64,000 bases of DNA from positions 1 through 64,000 of the forward strand of contig JANEZZ010002363.1 in NCBI GenBank assembly GCA_026122225.1. The letters are read 5' to 3'. This document shows, piece by piece, positions 11,416 to 22,812 of the stretch (position 1 is the first letter of the stretch; every line of letters starts with the position of its first letter). The stretch is from Heloderma charlesbogerti. Lineage: Eukaryota; Chordata; Lepidosauria; Squamata; Helodermatidae. The notes beneath the pieces are model-generated. The model was not told where the DNA came from and made no database searches. It saw nothing but the letters and a program-made list of their open reading frames with translations. A program made the position numbers and the translations under genes.

Positions 11416-12574
11416 AACTAGTATGTTTTCCATGTGGATATGCCCTGGGAAAGATAAAGGTAGATGGGGAAGAAAATGGAGGGACTATGTATCTATCTGT
11501 TTAAAAACTATAATTGGGGTTTCATCTACACTAGTTTGTTAGCACCGCCAAGGCACTGCTTTTCTGCAATTAGCTGGAAGTGGAATTAAAACAGAGATTC
11601 AACACAAGTACTTAGCAGTATATTATCAAATAAGGTTCTTTATCATGGCCAAAATCTTCCTATAATCTTTATTCGCTTATGTTCAGCAAAGATTTCCAGC
11701 AACATTACTTGAAAGTTTCCTCCTTTTAGATTCACCATTTCATTGTTTTCTGATGAGTGCAGGTGGAATTAGTGATGAATAGCTCATGAATTGCCCCCTA
11801 AATATTCTCTATTAATTGTACCAATGTTTGTTTCTGTTCCTGCAGGGGGCATATTTAATTATAGGTTTCTCTCATTATGCTTTCTATTTATTTTTATATG
11901 ATGTAGTGATATTTCACTACAAAAAAATTAGAAACAAGACAGAGAGAGAAAGAGAGAAAGGAAATCAGTACTTAGAGTCTTCGCCCAGATGGGAACAGAA
12001 ACAAACATGGAGGCAATTAGGAGATGCTATTGAAGAACCATTTAACATCACTAATTTAACCACCACTCATTCTCATCTGATGCTTATCAGGAAGCTTTAA
12101 CAACAGGCTGAATCTGCAAATTAGAAGTTTTCAATTAAAGGCACAGAAGCCCTTAAATGTCTCAGTAACGTCCTACTTGTCCACAATAGACAGGCTGATA
12201 CACAACTGCATGTTATCCACGAACACATACACATCCCAAATCACCCAACAATCTGACAACAACATCATCTGGATGATCAGTAAAAAAAAAAAAAGTGAGT
12301 GAACAAAGGATGGCCATTCAAGACAAAAAGGCTAGCATAAAAGCAATGTGGGTCCCCCAGGTTACAAATTCGGGGTAAAGGCTGGGTCTGAAAAGGCTGG
12401 AGATTACTACTCAAGGCTACTCTTAAGTGTTAAAGTGATTTTTAACTTGCTTTTTTTTCTAGGATTGCAATATATCTAATTTTTCTGATATTTCCACTAC
12501 CACTCATGTTTAATGTCACATTTTTCTTTATGGCAATGTGTGGTTAGAAATATTAATTTCAAGTGATAATTCAT

Positions 12575-12579
<5 letters not shown>
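11416..12579. other. Non-coding stretch, nothing recognised
   Basis: Low-complexity A-rich runs (for example 12282-12294) and otherwise unclassified DNA. No gene is seen. Confidence 0.35.
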
Positions 12580-12642
<63 letters not shown>

Positions 12643-12643
12643 A
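12580..12643. repeat. (AT)n(GT)n microsatellite
   Basis: Alternating AT dinucleotides from about 12580 to 12616, followed by GT dinucleotides to about 12643. Confidence 0.95.
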
Positions 12644-13885
12644 GCCAATGATATTTGAAATAAGTGTCCCTGTAAAGATTAAGTGCATAATTTAATTGTC
12701 CTTGTATCTGATGGAGAAAAAAAAGATTCCCTACAGCAGCCTATTGACTCTTTCAACCTTGCCTCTTGAAACCTTCCTGAATGCAGGAGCTGATACTGCA
12801 GGTTTTGTATTTATAATGATTAATTAATTCTGCGCTAAGCAATGTTCCTGACTGCATGAACAAAATCCACTTTAGAAAACATAAATGACACCCTGCCTAA
12901 AATAATTAACACCTGCACTGATAGAATTGGGGATGTTTCTCTCTCCGCTTTATGCTGGTGTTTCGGGGGACTGTAATTACAAAATATTTCTCCCAAGCAA
13001 AAAGGATGGCATTAAAAAAGAAGCATGATTCATATAAAGAATATATGTTACAGGCACAAAGCATTGAAGAGAAAAATGCTGGCTTAAAATGGAGATATAA
13101 TGCAATGACTTCTAGTAATTGACTGGGACTGTTTTCTTTTTTCTTTATCAAAACAAACATGCCTCAGCTGTTCATCTTCTTAGAACTGGATTTCTCAGAT
13201 TTAGCCCAGTTCAGACCAAGCTGTGAGCATTTAGATTCCCGTAAAATAGCAACTCTGGATGGAGGTGCAAAAAGACTCATCCAGCCAGGTTAATGGGGCT
13301 CTGATCAGCGTTGCGATGGGAATGCATATGTGCGTCTGCATTGGCTGGTGGTTTGCCCCTGCTGGATCAGGGTGAAACATGCACATCCAACTCTTGATGG
13401 CCACAACAATGTTTTTCAGCAGAGGCAGTTCACACAGCCAGTTGTGAGTTACCGACTATTAATAAACCAGTGATGGGACACATTAGGTCACTTCAGACAT
13501 GTGGCAGCCCCCACAAGAGAGCACAGATCTGCTGTGGTCATGCCAGTCTGGGCTTGTGTCAAGGTGCCAGGAGTGAGAACCAGCGCAGGCAGCCAGTATG
13601 TGAATGTCCCAGTTCACCCAATAGCAGTAGTGCTATTTTGAGCTCACGTCACCATGGGAACCATTATATATAGACAAGCCTTCCCTATTGTCTGCCTATA
13701 GAGAGACCCACTTCACTTTTGAGAAATTTCTTTGTGCTTTGAATTATGCAATCCTTATTCAATTAGAGCAATGCTACCTAATCTCATTTTAGCCCTTGTA
13801 AATAAGGATGCCATGTTTACGTCATAGCAATGGAGCTGCAAAGGACCACAAGGTTTTCCAATGACAGTGTCCATTTATGGATAGG
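12644..13885. other. Non-coding, apparently single-copy DNA
   Basis: No repeat or gene is recognised. The 12750-13180 part is AT-rich with homeodomain-like ATTAATTAAT and ATAATTAAC words, but nothing proves function. Confidence 0.35.
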
Positions 13886-14013
13886 AGTATAAAAAGCTGC
13901 CTTATTCAGAGTCAGACAATTGGTACGGTTAGCATTGTTGACTCTGACCACCACTGGCTCTCTAGAGTTTCAGGCAGGAGTTTTTCCAGCCCTACCTGGA
14001 GATGCCAGGGATC
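13886..14013 (-). mobile_element. tRNA-Ala-derived SINE, body only
   Basis: On the minus strand this matches the body and 3' end of the SINE at 1363. Landmarks are the GTCTGACTC-type segment, GAGAGCCA and the tail AAGGCAGCTTTTTATA. The tRNA-like head has decayed or been lost beyond about 14013. Confidence 0.7.
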
Positions 14014-14930
14014 CTACAGCCATGTTGGACGGAGCATGTAGGCCCACTTTGTGTGATTCTTCCATCTTGGAAAAACGGTGGGGAGATCATGAGGTTCATG
14101 ACTAGGCACATACAGTTGTATTCATGAAGTCATTGTCCCACATGATCTTATGTGCATAGAGAAGGGGGGTGCATATCTTCTGTCTTCTACAGAAAGAGGA
14201 GCATAGGCCTGATAAGCATGTGCATGTGTGCCTTAGTCAGAAATGTTCAGATGTTCTGTCAGCGGTGTCTCTATTTTGGTTTGCTGCTGAGCACATTCCA
14301 CCTTCCTATGAATTTTCAAATGTCCCAGAATGCACCCTGTACTTAGAGACAAGTTACAAGAATTCAATCTAACATTTGGACAGGTCCATCCAGTTTGCCT
14401 CCCAATCTCAGAAAACAACCCAGTTCCCTAGGAAACATTATTATATTTCAATTCAGGGATGGAATTGTGATCCTTTCCCGCCTAGCCAAATCACAGTACC
14501 TGTCTGTGGACCGGTAAAAAGAAAAAGAATGCACTCACTTAGTGTTTAAATGCTCAGATGACCCAACTCATGCAATATAAATAAATGTGACAGGAGCGTG
14601 GAATGTGAATGTTGCATTTTCCCATGAATATCTAAGCAGATTATACAAAATTACACTACAAGTGGATGCTGACAGCTGGAGAACATGCAACACAGAAAAG
14701 CTGTCAGACCATGTCTCTATAAAGCATTTCCTTTTGTGTATAAAATTATTTGATACTGTCATCACAGTTCTCTCAATCGCAATATCCATGCTCCAACTTA
14801 CAATGATATTCAAAACTGTATATGCAAACACAGGGCGTGACTTATCTGAATTCATTCTGCACAGTAATTCTGCTTTACAAAAACTATGTTCTGTAATTAA
14901 AAGAAATTCTCTTCCACAGAAGCGCTGTGG
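14014..14930. other. Non-coding stretch, nothing recognised
   Basis: Two overlapping opposite-strand open frames of 115-129 codons at about 14568-14957 have no recognisable motif. They are most simply chance openings in AT-rich DNA. Confidence 0.35.
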
Positions 14931-15898
14931 GTGACAATACCAAGCTCCAAAACTCATTTAGTGCTAGGAATGTGCTATCATCCCCCAGACCAGAATGCTC
15001 AGAATGACCTTGAGATGGAAAACAAAATCAGGGAGCCCTCCAAACAAGGAAGTGCTGGAATAATGGACGACTTCAGTTACCCCCACATTGACTGGATAAA
15101 TGCATTTGCCGGCCATGACAAAGAGGTTAAATTTCTCGACGCCCTAAACAATTGTGCCTTAGAGCAGTTGGTCATGGAACCGACCAGAGGCAACGCGACT
15201 TGGATTTAATCCTAAATGGTGTCGCCCAGGACCTAGTACAAGATGTAAATGTTGTTGAACCCATTGGAAACAGTAATCACAGTGCTATCAGATTTAATAT
15301 ATATTTAGGTAGAAAATTGCCCAGGAAGTCCAACACAGACACATTTGAATTCAAAAGGGGAAACTTCTCTAAAAGGAGGGAACTGGTGGAAAGGAAGTTA
15401 AAAGGGGGTCAGGAGGATTAAATCTCTTCAAAATGTGTGGAGATTACTAGACCACAATACTAGAAACCCAGCTAAAATGTATACTACAAGGTTAGGAAAG
15501 GTAGCACCATTCCATGAAGCTGATTGGTGGGAGATTTAGGACAGATAAAAGGAAGTACTTCTTTACGTAGCGCATAGTTAAACTATGGAACTCGCTACCA
15601 CAGGATGTAGTGATGGCCACCAATTTGGATGGCTTTAAAAGGGGGTTAGACAAATTCCTGGAGGAAAAGGCTATCAGTGGCTACTAATCTTGATGGCTAT
15701 GTGCTACCTCCAGGACCAGAGGCAGTGAGCATATGTACACCAGATGCTGGGGAACATGGGTGGGAGGGTGCTGTTGCACTCATGCCCTGCTTGTGGATTC
15801 CTGGTCGACAGCTGGTTGGCCACTGTGTGAACAGAATGATGGACAAGATGGACCCTTGGTCTGATCCAGCAGGGCTCTTCTTATGTTCTTATGTTTTT
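14931..15898 (+). mobile_element. CR1 LINE remnant, endonuclease piece joined to 3' end
   Basis: 14931-15421 encodes CR1 ORF2 endonuclease pieces in two frames. The first reads LGMCYHPPDQNAQND, then DFSYPHIDW and LEQLVMEPTRGNATW. The second reads LDLILNGVAQDL and EPIGNSNHSAIRF. The normally conserved SDH triad is SNH here, so a catalytic aspartate is gone. The reverse transcriptase is absent. From about 15500 the sequence jumps to the CR1 3' region (PREVV-like end, 3' UTR) and ends at about 15898 in the short repeat CTTATGTTCTTATG. I read this as one copy with an internal deletion; two adjacent fragments is the alternative. Confidence 0.8.
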
Positions 15899-17600
15899 AT
15901 GAGAGGGACCTGCAACATAACATTGCAGTGTCTCCCCATGCCCTAATTTACTTTCCCCACCCCAGATATTCTTATTTCTATTTTATTTTTGAGCTGATAA
16001 CCCAATGTTCCATAGGTCCCATAAGCTCAGAGGTCCTTCTTGGTCTTTTTTATTTCTTAAAAAAATTCTTTTCATGTATAAACTGATATACTTCTGCCCA
16101 CCTGGGGAATGAGTATGCAGTAATGACTATGCAGAAACCGCTATTTTATTTTTGCGTTGCTATATTTCTCTTCCAAACTGATAGGATAAGAACATCCAGT
16201 TTTGCTACTGGAGGGAGCAAATTGAGTTTAAAAACAAATAATGACCCCCACACACAATAATTTCGTCAGAATGCTTGGAATGATGCTCCCTCATAGCCCT
16301 GTTCAGAAATATCTCTCACATGTCGGATAAACACATGAAGGAAAAGCAGGGCCACATTGACCAAGCCCACCCCTGACATTGTGTGTGGCAATTAGTCCCA
16401 CCCCTTGCATCCATGCATATAGTATGAAGGTCTCAGGGAGGCATCCTTCACATGTACAGCTACAAACACTTCCATGCAATCTAGAAGAAATTATGCAGGG
16501 TTCAAGATTGTGTGGAAGCCTACATGCATACATCTGTCCATGCAAAAGCTGCTTCCCTGCAGATTTTTCCACTGTACACACACACACACACACACCAGTG
16601 GGCAGGGCTAGTCAGGATGGCCCCCTCCCCCCTCCAATATGTGAAGGATACTTCTGAATATGGTTCATGATGTAGGATCATTCTGAGCATTCTGGGGGAG
16701 AAAATGGCATATGTCAGCCTTTGAGGAACACAGAGGAGCAAAGGTGAGTTTTGCTCCCCATCCCTGAAATTTTCACCTTTCCCTCAAAATGTGAAAGATA
16801 TGAGGCAGTTTTGTCCCCACCTTCACTTCAAATTTAGTTGGAAGTTCTTAGTTGAGTTTAAAATTGCTCCACAGATATAACACCTGTTACATAAAATTGC
16901 CCCACATATCTGTTAACACCTGAGGAAAGGATTCTGCCCAGCCTCCATGAGCCTCCTTCCTACACGAGGCTTGTGATTGCTCACTTACGGTAGTTCGTGG
17001 GCCTTTTAAACAACATCCTCCTCCTCCAGGGCTTCTCCCATGCTTTGCAACCATTATCCTGGGCTTTTTTAGATTGAGGAAAGTGCACTACTTTCCTGAA
17101 TGGCCTTATATTTATAGTACATAATTGTGCAGTTCCGCTATACCACAGTGGCAACTAGTGGCTGTATAATGGGACATACAGAAAAGCAGAGAAAGAAACC
17201 CCTTGAAAAAAGCACGTGTAAAGGATCCGATGTTAATCCTGCAAAGAATCCAGCAGCAGAAGCCGCAGAAAAGGATAGAAGTCTCATGTAGAAATGTTCC
17301 ATGTCATATTAGCTTTTTGTGTGAGTGGAGCTCTTTTGTGAGGTATCATTCACACATCCAAACCTCCACCAGTAGCCCAAGGTAGCATTATTTAGGAAAA
17401 GTCTTCCCTCAGTACAGGGTCTAACAGGTGCACCCCTTTCCTGCATCTACTGGCCTGGGGCTGTGCACAAAGCTACTCCTACTCTGTGTGAATAGAGAAA
17501 AAAAAGTTCAAAAATTTCTTCTTGTGTGGAAGAGCTTTCCAGCGTTTTGTGTTCAGTGAGTCTAACACTCTGGCCCCTTCCCTCACCCCCTTCAGAAAGA
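15899..17600. other. Non-coding stretch with a short (CA)n run
   Basis: A (CA)n microsatellite lies at about 16575-16595. At about 17120-17300 there is weak similarity to the GCTTTTCTACA transposon family (CTATACCACAGTGGCAACTA and an AGAAAAGCAGAGAAAG-type segment). No gene is seen. Confidence 0.4.
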
Positions 17601-18243
17601 TTTAAAGACAGTCCCTTTTGGGTGTGCTTTTAATGTTATCAGATTCCCACAAGTTATTTTTTTATGATGATGCTGTTTTTAGTAACTATGGTTAAGTTTT
17701 AACTGATTTTTTAAAATTCCTGTGAGTTGCTTTGGGGACTCTGTGCGGGGCTAAAAAAGGCAAATAAAGGGGGACATAGTAAAGATACATAAAAAGTATG
17801 CATGGTGTGGAGAAAGTTGATAGGCAGATGGTTTTCTCCCACTCTCATAGCAGGAGAGCCCACGGTCATCCTATGAAGTTGATTGGTGGGCAATTCAGGA
17901 CAGACAAAAGGAAGTACTTCTTTACACAGCACATAGTTAAACCATGGAATTCACTATCACAAGATGTAGTGATAACCACCAACTGCAACAGCTTTAAAAT
18001 GGGATTAGACAAATTCATGGAAGATAAGGCTATCGTGGGTACTAGTTATGATAGTTATATGTGAACTTGTGCACCAGAGGCAATGCGCCTCTATATACCA
18101 TTTTCTGGGGAACATGAGTGGGAGGGTGCTATTACACTCATATTTTCTTTGTGGGCTTCCCATAGGCATCTGGTTGGCCGCTGTGGGAACAGAATGCTGG
18201 ACAATATAAGCCGTTGGTCTGATCCAGCAGGGCTATTATGTTC
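17601..18243 (+). mobile_element. L2-type tail followed by CR1 3' end
   Basis: About 17601-17770 ends in an L2-like tail (GGCAAATAAAGG). From about 17771 a CR1 3' region begins, co-linear with 15500-15898. Shared landmarks are AAAAGGAAGTACTTCTTTAC, ATTAGACAAATTCATGG and TGGTCTGATCCAGCAGGGCT. It ends near 18243 with TATGTTC. There is no intact frame. The CR1 part is firm and the L2 part is weak. Confidence 0.7.
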
Positions 18244-18729
18244 ACAGAAATATTCCTGAGCATAAAAAAATAAACTGAGGACAGTTGAGCTTCCACTCAC
18301 ATTCAGGGCCAAACTAGGCGTCATGCCAAATGTGCAACTGCTGCCAAAAATGGTGGCCATATGTGTAATTCTCCCCTCTGAAGTGTCTAGTAGAATTGAT
18401 CCTTGCTCCCTGTCACGCCAAAGAGATGGAGGAGAGTCAGTGACGTTGTAGAATGTCATGACGTCATGCATATGTTAGTCTAAACATTACACAAGGGGAT
18501 GTTAGAGATGTGGCTGCCATTTTTGATGGTGTCACATGGTTATTGTCACATTCAGTCTGGCCCTCAGCTGCAGCTTATCTTTATGGATAGATTTCAATGC
18601 TCACATTTGGTGGGCATCTCCATGCTGAGCATAAAGGCCCTGCTTTCCATGGCCGAATCTATATGGAGATGATTTTTGAGGTGATTCCGTTTAAATACAG
18701 ATTTTCATGAAACCGGATTAGCTCCTCCT
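18244..18729. other. Non-coding stretch, nothing recognised
   Basis: Flanking DNA upstream of the BovB insertion. No feature is seen. Confidence 0.35.
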
Positions 18730-18740
18730 ATGGCAAATGG
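18730..18740. repeat. Target-site duplication, left side of BovB copy
   Basis: ATGGCAAATGG is repeated exactly at 20551-20561, immediately after the BovB tail. This 11-bp direct repeat defines both edges of the insertion. Confidence 0.95.
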
Positions 18741-20550
18741 AATGTCAGATCAAAGAATCAAGGTAAGCTGGAGGTGGTCAAACATGAGATGGCAAGATTG
18801 AACATCGACATCTTGGGAATCAGAGAACTAAAATGGACAGGCATGGGCGAATTTAATTCGGGTGACCATCATATCTACTATTGTGGGCAAGAATCCCTTA
18901 GAAGAAATGGAGTAGCACTCATAGTCAACAAAAGGGTGGGAAAAGCAGTACTGGGGTACAATCTTAAAAATGATAGAATGATCTCAGTACGAATCCAAGG
19001 CAAACCATTCAACATCACAGTAATTCAAGTCTATGCCCCAACCACTGAGGCCGAAGAAGCTGAGGTTGATCGGTTCTATGAAGACCTACAACACCTTCTA
19101 GAACTAACACCAAAAAAAGATGTCCTCTTCATCATAGGGGATTGGAATGCTAAAGTAGGAAGTCAAGAAATCACCGGGATAACAGGCAGGCATGGCCTTG
19201 GTGTACAAAATGAAGCAGGACAAAAGCTAATAGAGTTTTGCCAAGAGAACATGCTGATCATAGCAAACACTCTTTTCCAACAGCACAAGAGGCGACTCTA
19301 CACATGGACGTCACCAGATGGTCAATATCGAAATCAGATTGATTATGTCCTTTGCAGCCAAAGATGGAGAAGCTCCATACAGTCAGTAAAAACAAGACCT
19401 GGAGCTGACTGTGGCTCAGATCATGAGCTGCTTCTTGCAACATTTCGGCTTAAATTGAAGAACGCTGGGAAAACCACTAAAACATTCAGGTATGACCTAA
19501 ATCATATCCCTGATGAATATACAGTGGAGGTGAGGAATAGATTTCAGGGATTAGACCTGATAGACAGAGTGCCTGAGGAACTATGGACGGAGGTCCGTAA
19601 CATTGTTCAGGAGGCAGCAACTCAATCCATCCCAAAGAAAAAGAAATGCAAGAAAGCCAAGTGGCTGTCTGATGAGGCTTTACAAGCAGCTCACGAAAGA
19701 AGGGAAGCGAAAAGCAAGGGAGAAAGGGGAAGATATACCCAACTGAATGCAAAGTTCCAGAGAATAGCAAGGAGAGACAAGAAGGCCTTCTTAAATGAAC
19801 AATGCAAAGAAATCGAGGAAAACAACAGAATGGGAAAGACTAGAGATCTCTTCAAGAAAATTGGAGATCTCAAGGGAACGTTTTGTGCAAAGACGGGCAT
19901 GATAAAGGACAAAGAAGGCAGGGACCTAACAGAAGCAGATGAGATTAAGAAGAGGTGGCAAGAATACACAGAAGAACTATACAGGAAAGATCTGAATGTC
20001 CCTGATAGCCATGATAGTGCGGTCACTGAACTTGAGCCGGACATCCTAGAGAGTGAAGTCAAGTGGGCCTTAGGAAGCATTACTAACAATAAAGCTAGCC
20101 GAGATGACAGTATTCCAGCCGAGCTATTTAAAATCCTAAAAGATGATGCTGTTAAAGTGCTGCATTCAATATGCCAACAAATCTGGAACACTCAACAGTG
20201 GCCACAAGACTGGAAAAGGTCAGTTTACATTCCAATTCCAAAGAAGGGCAACGCCAAAGAGTGTTCAAACTACCGCACAATTGCGCTCATTTCACATGCC
20301 AGCAAGGTGATGCTCAAAATCCTACAAGCTAGGCTTCAGCAGTATGCGAACCGAGAACTACCGGAAGTACAAGCTGGGTTTCGAAGAGGCAGAGGAACTA
20401 GAGATCAAATCGCCAACATTCGCTGCATCATGGAGAAAGCAATGGAGAAAGCTCTCACCGGGAGAGAGCGCAGGACAGGAAGGCCTGGCGTGCTATGGTC
20501 CATGGGGTCACGAAGAGTCGGACACGACTGAACGACTGAACAACAACAAC
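18741..20550 (+). mobile_element. BovB LINE copy with internal deletion
   Basis: The element begins at AATGTCAGATCAA, just inside the ORF2 endonuclease start, and ends with a CAACAACAAC tail. Exact 11-bp direct repeats flank it. Relative to the copy at 36127-39344 it lacks the 5' UTR and about 1.1 kb of reverse transcriptase. The break follows ATCATGGAGAAAGC, and an 11-bp word (ATGGAGAAAGC) is present twice, at 20430-20440 and 20442-20452. The sequence then resumes in the 3'-terminal ORF2 segment at CGGGAGAGAGCGC. Total length is 1,810 bp. Confidence 0.95.
18774..20531 (+). CDS. BovB endonuclease with truncated RT, open frame
   Basis: A 585-codon open frame encoding the apurinic/apyrimidinic-type endonuclease of BovB and the start of its reverse transcriptase. 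The frame begins with a GTG in the computed reading; the first in-frame ATG is at 18789, before ARLNIDILGIRELKW. Endonuclease motifs are visible: ELKW, VYAPTTEAEEAEV, FIIGDWNAKVGSQE, QIDYVLCSQRW and CGSDHELLLA. The linker with basic clusters and the RT start (WKRSVYIPIPKKGNAKEC, NYRTIALISHASK, GFRRGRGTRDQIA) follow. After residue 553 or so the internal deletion joins the 3' segment out of frame, giving an unrelated tail that ends RRVGHD. No YADD site exists. It could in principle encode an endonuclease-only product, but no promoter is seen; I treat it as a relic with a surviving frame. Confidence 0.85.
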   Translation: MVKHEMARLNIDILGIRELKWTGMGEFNSGDHHIYYCGQESLRRNGVALIVNKRVGKAVLGYNLKNDRMISVRIQGKPFNITVIQVYAPTTEAEEAEVDRFYEDLQHLLELTPKKDVLFIIGDWNAKVGSQEITGITGRHGLGVQNEAGQKLIEFCQENMLIIANTLFQQHKRRLYTWTSPDGQYRNQIDYVLCSQRWRSSIQSVKTRPGADCGSDHELLLATFRLKLKNAGKTTKTFRYDLNHIPDEYTVEVRNRFQGLDLIDRVPEELWTEVRNIVQEAATQSIPKKKKCKKAKWLSDEALQAAHERREAKSKGERGRYTQLNAKFQRIARRDKKAFLNEQCKEIEENNRMGKTRDLFKKIGDLKGTFCAKTGMIKDKEGRDLTEADEIKKRWQEYTEELYRKDLNVPDSHDSAVTELEPDILESEVKWALGSITNNKASRDDSIPAELFKILKDDAVKVLHSICQQIWNTQQWPQDWKRSVYIPIPKKGNAKECSNYRTIALISHASKVMLKILQARLQQYANRELPEVQAGFRRGRGTRDQIANIRCIMEKAMEKALTGRERRTGRPGVLWSMGSRRVGHD

Positions 20551-20561
20551 ATGGCAAATGG

Positions 20562-21095
20562 TAGCCAGTAATGTGTACATTAAAAAAATCCACTTGCATG
20601 GGGCAAATGGCACCTGAAACTGTATTAGTTTGGGGCTGAGTCCGACAAGTAGAGCTGAACATCATCACCTTTGTAGGTGTGGGGCAGCGAATGAGCAGAG
20701 GCTTGCTTCCCCCCCCCCTCAGTGAAATTCAATGGAGGATGAGTTACTTCCAAGTAAGTATGTGTAGCAGGCAGCTCCCCTCCACGTCTAGCCCTTCTCA
20801 CCTGGATTAGGGGTCATTTGGGAGCCATCAGCTCTTAAAATCAATAAAGCCCTGCATAGCTACACATCTCCAAAAGGGCATACCTTCGCACTTCCAGCGT
20901 AGTTTTAAAGCAACTGGTTTGAGGCTTGCTCTTTGCCTACCCCTCCCCAGATCAGTGCAGTACAATTCGAGAGTGTTACTCCCAAGTAAGCATGTTTCTC
21001 CAGTGCACATTCACAACAGCGCAGTTTCAATGGATCAGCGCTGTCTCCCTGCCCCCTCCCCACTCCTGATGTCAGTGAATATTTAATACAACAGG
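20562..21095. other. Non-coding stretch with MITE-like fragments
   Basis: Short pieces around 20740-20770 and 20960-21000 (AGTTACTTCCAAGTAAGTAT, TTACTCCCAAGTAAGCAT) resemble halves of the palindromic MITE class also seen at 29178. No gene is seen. Confidence 0.35.
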
Positions 21096-21388
21096 CAAAG
21101 AAATTTATTTATTTATTTATTTATTAATTAAATTTATTAATCGCCCATCTGGCCAGTCACCCAGCCACTCTGGGCGATGTACAACAATAAAAACAGCTTA
21201 TACAATAAAATTCAACATTAAAAACATCACATTTCTAAAATTACCCTAGCCCACCCCAAATGCCTGCCCGAACAACCACGTTTTTAATGCACGACGGAAG
21301 CTCATTAAAGAGGGGGCATGGCGGAGTTCCCTAGGGAGGGAGTTCCACAGAGTGGGGGCCACCACAGAGAAGGCCCTCTCCCTCGTCC

Positions 21389-22812
21389 TCACCAGCCTAG
21401 CTGGCCTGGCTGATGGGACAGAGAGAAGGCCATCCGAGGGGAGGCTGATCTTGCTGAGTGGCCTATCTGGTGTTGCTGGAGGCGCTCCTTGAGATAGGCT
21501 GTGCCAGAACCGTATAGGGTTTTAAAGGTCAAAACCAACACCTTGAATTTGGCCTGGAAAACAACTGGTAGCCAGTGCAGCTCCTTCAGCACTGGAGTGA
21601 TGTGATCTCGTCGGCGGCTGCCTTTAATCAGGCGAGCCGCCATGTTCTGTACCAGCTGCAGCTTCCAAACCATCTTCAAGGGTAACCCCACGTAGAGCGC
21701 ATTACAGTAGTCTAAACGAGAGGAGACCAGGGCATGTACTACCGATGGGAACAGATGGTCGGGAAGGTAGGGGTGCAGCCGCCATATCAGATGGAGTTGG
21801 TACAGCGCTGTCCTGAGCCTCCATGGACAACTGGGAGTCTAAGATGACCCCCCAAGCTGCGGACCTGGTCTTTCAAGGGTAACCGTACCCCATTCAACAC
21901 CAGGTCAACATCCCCCAACCTCCTCTTGTCTCCCACCAAAAGTACCTCGGTCTTGTCAGGGTTCAGCTTCAGGCCTTCAGCTTGTTCCTCCCCATCCAGC
22001 CACTCACAGTCTCCAGACATTTGGACAGGGATTCTACGGCCAACCTTGGTGAAGAGTTGAACGAGAGGTAGAGCTGCATACTGATGACACCGCACCCCAA
22101 ACCTCCTGATGATGGCCCCCAGCGGCTTCACATAGATGTTAAATAGCATCAGGGAGAGGATGGAACCCTGTGGCACCGCACAAGTGAGCGGCCACGGGTC
22201 TGAAACCTCCTCTCCCAGTGCTACCCTCTGGTACCTGCCGGAGAGGAAGGACCGGAACCACCGCAATACGGTGTCTCCAATGCCCAATCCTTCCAGGCGG
22301 TCCAGGAGGATACCATGGTCAACGGTATCAAAAGCCGCTAAGAGGTCAACGAGAACAAGGAAGGAGCATTCATCCCTATCCAGAGCCCTCCTCATATCAT
22401 CCACCAAGGTGACCAAGGCCGTTTCTGTCCCATGCCCAGGCCTGAAGCCCGACTGAAATGGATCTAGATAATTGGCTTTTTCCAAGTGTGCCTTCAACTG
22501 CATCGCCACCACCCGCTCAATCACCTTGCCCAACAAAGGCAGATTCGAGACTGGGCGAAAGTTGTTCAGAACTTGGGGATCCAAGGAAGGCTTTTTTAAA
22601 AGTGGTCTTATCACTGCCTCCTTGAGGGCTGATGGTATCACTCCCTCCTCAAGGGAGGCATTCACCACTGCCTTGATCCCCTCACCCAGCCTCTCTCTGC
22701 AGCTCATAATGAGCCAAGATGGGCAAGGGTCAAGTAAGCAGGTGGTCGGCCTTACAGATGAAAGCACCTTGTCCACTTCATCAGAAGGAAGAAGCTGGAA
22801 CCGATCCCACAA
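21389..22812 (-). pseudogene. L2 reverse transcriptase, active site deleted
   Basis: This part encodes the RT. The open frame from 22812 starts MWDRFQLLPSDEVDKV and shows IRPLLKKPSLDPQVLNNFRP, SGFRPGHGTETALV, VLVDLLAAFDTVDHGILLDR and AVPQGSILSLMLFNIYVKPL. At RCHQYA (about 22075) the text jumps to the codons for the residues that follow YADD. An apparent deletion of about 10 bp removes both catalytic aspartates and shifts the frame. The original frame resumes with LNPDKTEVLLVGDKRRLGDV. The C-terminal part continues at 21389-21691 (PLKMVWKLQLVQNMAARLIK, HITPVLKELHWLPV). The enzyme cannot be active. Confidence 0.88.

Noticed and set aside
14568..14957. Overlapping open frames of 115 and 129 codons
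   Set aside because: No motif, AT-rich, open on both strands at once; the plus frame runs into the CR1 remnant.
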